Notes under the pieces: generated by a model
What the model was told of the DNA's origin: nothing
Database searches by the model: none
What the model saw: the letters and a program-made list of their open reading frames with translations, nothing else
Program-made: the position numbers and the translations under genes
Shown: positions 13,651 through 14,614 of the stretch, piece after piece
Position numbering within the stretch: position 1 is the first letter of the stretch
How the letters are laid out: each line of letters starts with the position of its first letter
Source of the DNA: CAZXVU01 sp964644465
GTDB lineage: Bacteria > Chlamydiota > Chlamydiia > Chlamydiales > SM23-39
Length of the DNA stretch: 14,614 nt
Assembly (NCBI GenBank): GCA_964644465.1
Contig: CAZXVU010000048.1
Location: forward strand, 1-14,614
Reading direction: 5' to 3'

Positions 13651-14497
13651 ATTTTTTCTGATAGCTCCAAAGAGTATTTTGCAGGAGCATGGCGATCGTC
13701 ATCGGACCTACTCCTCCAGGTACAGGTGTAATATGACCTGCGATCGGAGAAATTTCAAGAAAATCTACATCACCTACAATTTTTCCATCGTTTGTGCGGT
13801 TGATTCCCACATCGATGACGGTGCATCCGGGAGAGACCATTTCCTTGGTGATGAATCGAGGGCGTCCTATGGCTGCGACGAGAATATCAGCAGAGCGGGC
13901 AATTTCTATTAGATTTTCTGATTGGCTATGGGCGACAGTCACTGTTGCATTGCAATGAGGTTTTTTTTGCATCAAAATAGCTGCAAGAGGTTTACCCACG
14001 ATATTGCTTCGCCCGATGATGACAACCCTTTTTCCTTCTATTGGAATTTTAGACTTCTCTAAAAGCACTTTAATCCCATTCGGTGTGCAGGGAAGAAACC
14101 CTCCCTCTTCGCCGAGCAGCATCTTGCCGACATTCATCGGGTGGAAACCATCGACGTCCTTAAGGGGATCGATCGCGCAGGTGATCGCTTTTTCATTGAT
14201 ATGAGGAGGAAGGGGGAGTTGGACGAGGATGCCGTCGATGGAAGGATCGCGGTTCAAAAGATCGATCTGCTTGATGAGGTCGGACTCGGCAATGGAGGCA
14301 GGCAATTCAATGAGAGTGGAAGCAATTCCCGTTGTAGCGCAGGCTTTTTTCTTAGAGCGTACATAGGTTTGGGATGCTGAATTGTCTCCGACGAGGATGA
14401 AGGCTAGACCTGGCTTTCTTCCTTCAATTTTTAATACTTCCTGTTCAATTTTTGCCTGAAGTTCAGCGGCAATCCGTTTTCCATCAATAATCATCAT
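13628..14497 (-). CDS. folD: bifunctional methylene-THF dehydrogenase / methenyl-THF cyclohydrolase
   Basis: 289-residue FolD, interconverting 5,10-methylene-, 5,10-methenyl- and 10-formyl-tetrahydrofolate in the cytoplasm with NADP. Catalytic residues align with E. coli FolD at a constant offset of 5: Tyr45 and Lys49 (YVRSK), Gln93 (VQLPLP) and Asp116 (DVDGFHP). The Rossmann motif GRSNIVGKP is at 162-170 and the C-terminal signature TPVPGGVGPMT at 257-267. The start chosen is the first of two adjacent ATGs (14497, 14494), which gives the E. coli length (288) and begins just before the family's IIDGK. The open frame continues upstream to 14593, but those 32 residues read through the G+C-rich segment and do not resemble FolD. 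No clear promoter is seen before the window edge. First visible gene of the folD-apbE-HAD operon. Confidence 0.95.
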   Translation of the reverse strand: MMIIDGKRIAAELQAKIEQEVLKIEGRKPGLAFILVGDNSASQTYVRSKKKACATTGIASTLIELPASIAESDLIKQIDLLNRDPSIDGILVQLPLPPHINEKAITCAIDPLKDVDGFHPMNVGKMLLGEEGGFLPCTPNGIKVLLEKSKIPIEGKRVVIIGRSNIVGKPLAAILMQKKPHCNATVTVAHSQSENLIEIARSADILVAAIGRPRFITKEMVSPGCTVIDVGINRTNDGKIVGDVDFLEISPIAGHITPVPGGVGPMTIAMLLQNTLWSYQKKYGFKNSL

Positions 14498-14530
14498 ATA
14501 TACCCAAACAACCTCAATACTTGGTTTCTG

Positions 14531-14614
14531 ACGGCGCCTAACCCCTTCCGACGAGACGTCGGTGGGGACCCCTCGGCTGCGTCGGTCAGCCACTGCCTTC
14601 GAGGTCCGCCTGCA
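14531..14614. other. G+C-rich hairpin-forming segment, possible repeat or upstream-gene tail
   Basis: Composition changes sharply from A+T-rich (14498-14530) to G+C-rich. CCGAC (14548-14552) pairs with GTCGG (14558-14562) around a 5-base loop, and flanking CCCC (14542-14545) with GGGG (14564-14567) extends the hairpin. GGGGACCCC (14564-14572) offers an alternative fold, and CGTCGGT occurs twice (14557-14563, 14580-14586). It is open in the folD frame on the minus strand, but that reading looks non-native. It could be one end of a dispersed repeat, a structured RNA or leader, or the end of another gene; the window stops before this can be decided. Confidence 0.35.

Noticed and set aside
14498..14593. 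32-residue N-terminal extension of FolD
   Set aside because: It reads through the G+C-rich hairpin segment. FolD proteins begin just before the IIDGK motif, and the 289-residue form already has the normal length.

Overview
The window looks like chromosomal DNA from a member of the Chlamydiae, most likely an amoeba-associated or 'environmental' family (Waddlia, Parachlamydia or Criblamydia type) rather than the genus Chlamydia. This is inference. It rests on moderate G+C, tightly packed short operons with many start/stop overlaps, a folD-apbE pair, a probable clan CE cysteine protease of the sort intracellular bacteria deliver to hosts, and protein sequences that resemble chlamydial ones. No rRNA, tRNA, CRISPR array or insertion sequence is visible. 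Every gene appears intact apart from one that runs off the left edge.

Layout. (1) 1-3086, minus strand: an operon in the order amino-acid permease, two tandem DUF502 membrane proteins, and a partial DNA polymerase III chi subunit (holC) that leaves the window still open. A sigma70-type promoter lies at 3104-3132. (2) 3230-4222, plus strand: a lone, A+T-rich gene with its own promoter, encoding a 330-residue protein with a His...Asn...Cys arrangement typical of Ulp1/YopJ-like (clan CE) enzymes. (3) 4215-7860, minus strand: an unrecognised 291-residue protein, ribonuclease R (rnr) and an AAG-family 3-methyladenine DNA glycosylase, the last two joined by an ATGA overlap. (4) 7943-11972: a lipid-modification locus. 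A three-histidine-box fatty acid desaturase (minus) is divergent from a canonical cyclopropane-fatty-acyl-phospholipid synthase (cfa, plus) and a second, strongly diverged CFA-family methyltransferase (plus), closed by a strong intrinsic terminator at 11987-12027. An imperfect palindrome and an extended -10 promoter sit between the divergent genes. (5) 12033-14497, minus strand: folD, apbE (FAD:protein FMN transferase lipoprotein) and a YihX-like HAD phosphatase, each overlapping the next by 23 bp. (6) 14531-14614: a G+C-rich, hairpin-forming stretch without a convincing gene.

How the genes fit together. The desaturase would place double bonds in acyl chains and CFA synthase would methylenate such bonds, so the divergent locus reads as a small pathway that makes and then modifies unsaturated lipids. 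The second CFA-family protein keeps the catalytic Cys, Glu, His and Tyr but has a different SAM loop and extra sequence at both ends, so it may act on another lipid or give another product such as a methyl branch. ApbE would attach FMN to extracytoplasmic flavoproteins such as Na+-NQR subunits. The clan CE-like gene is the best candidate for a host-directed effector. Apart from the desaturase/CFA locus, the clan CE-like gene and the 291-residue unknown, the contents are housekeeping.
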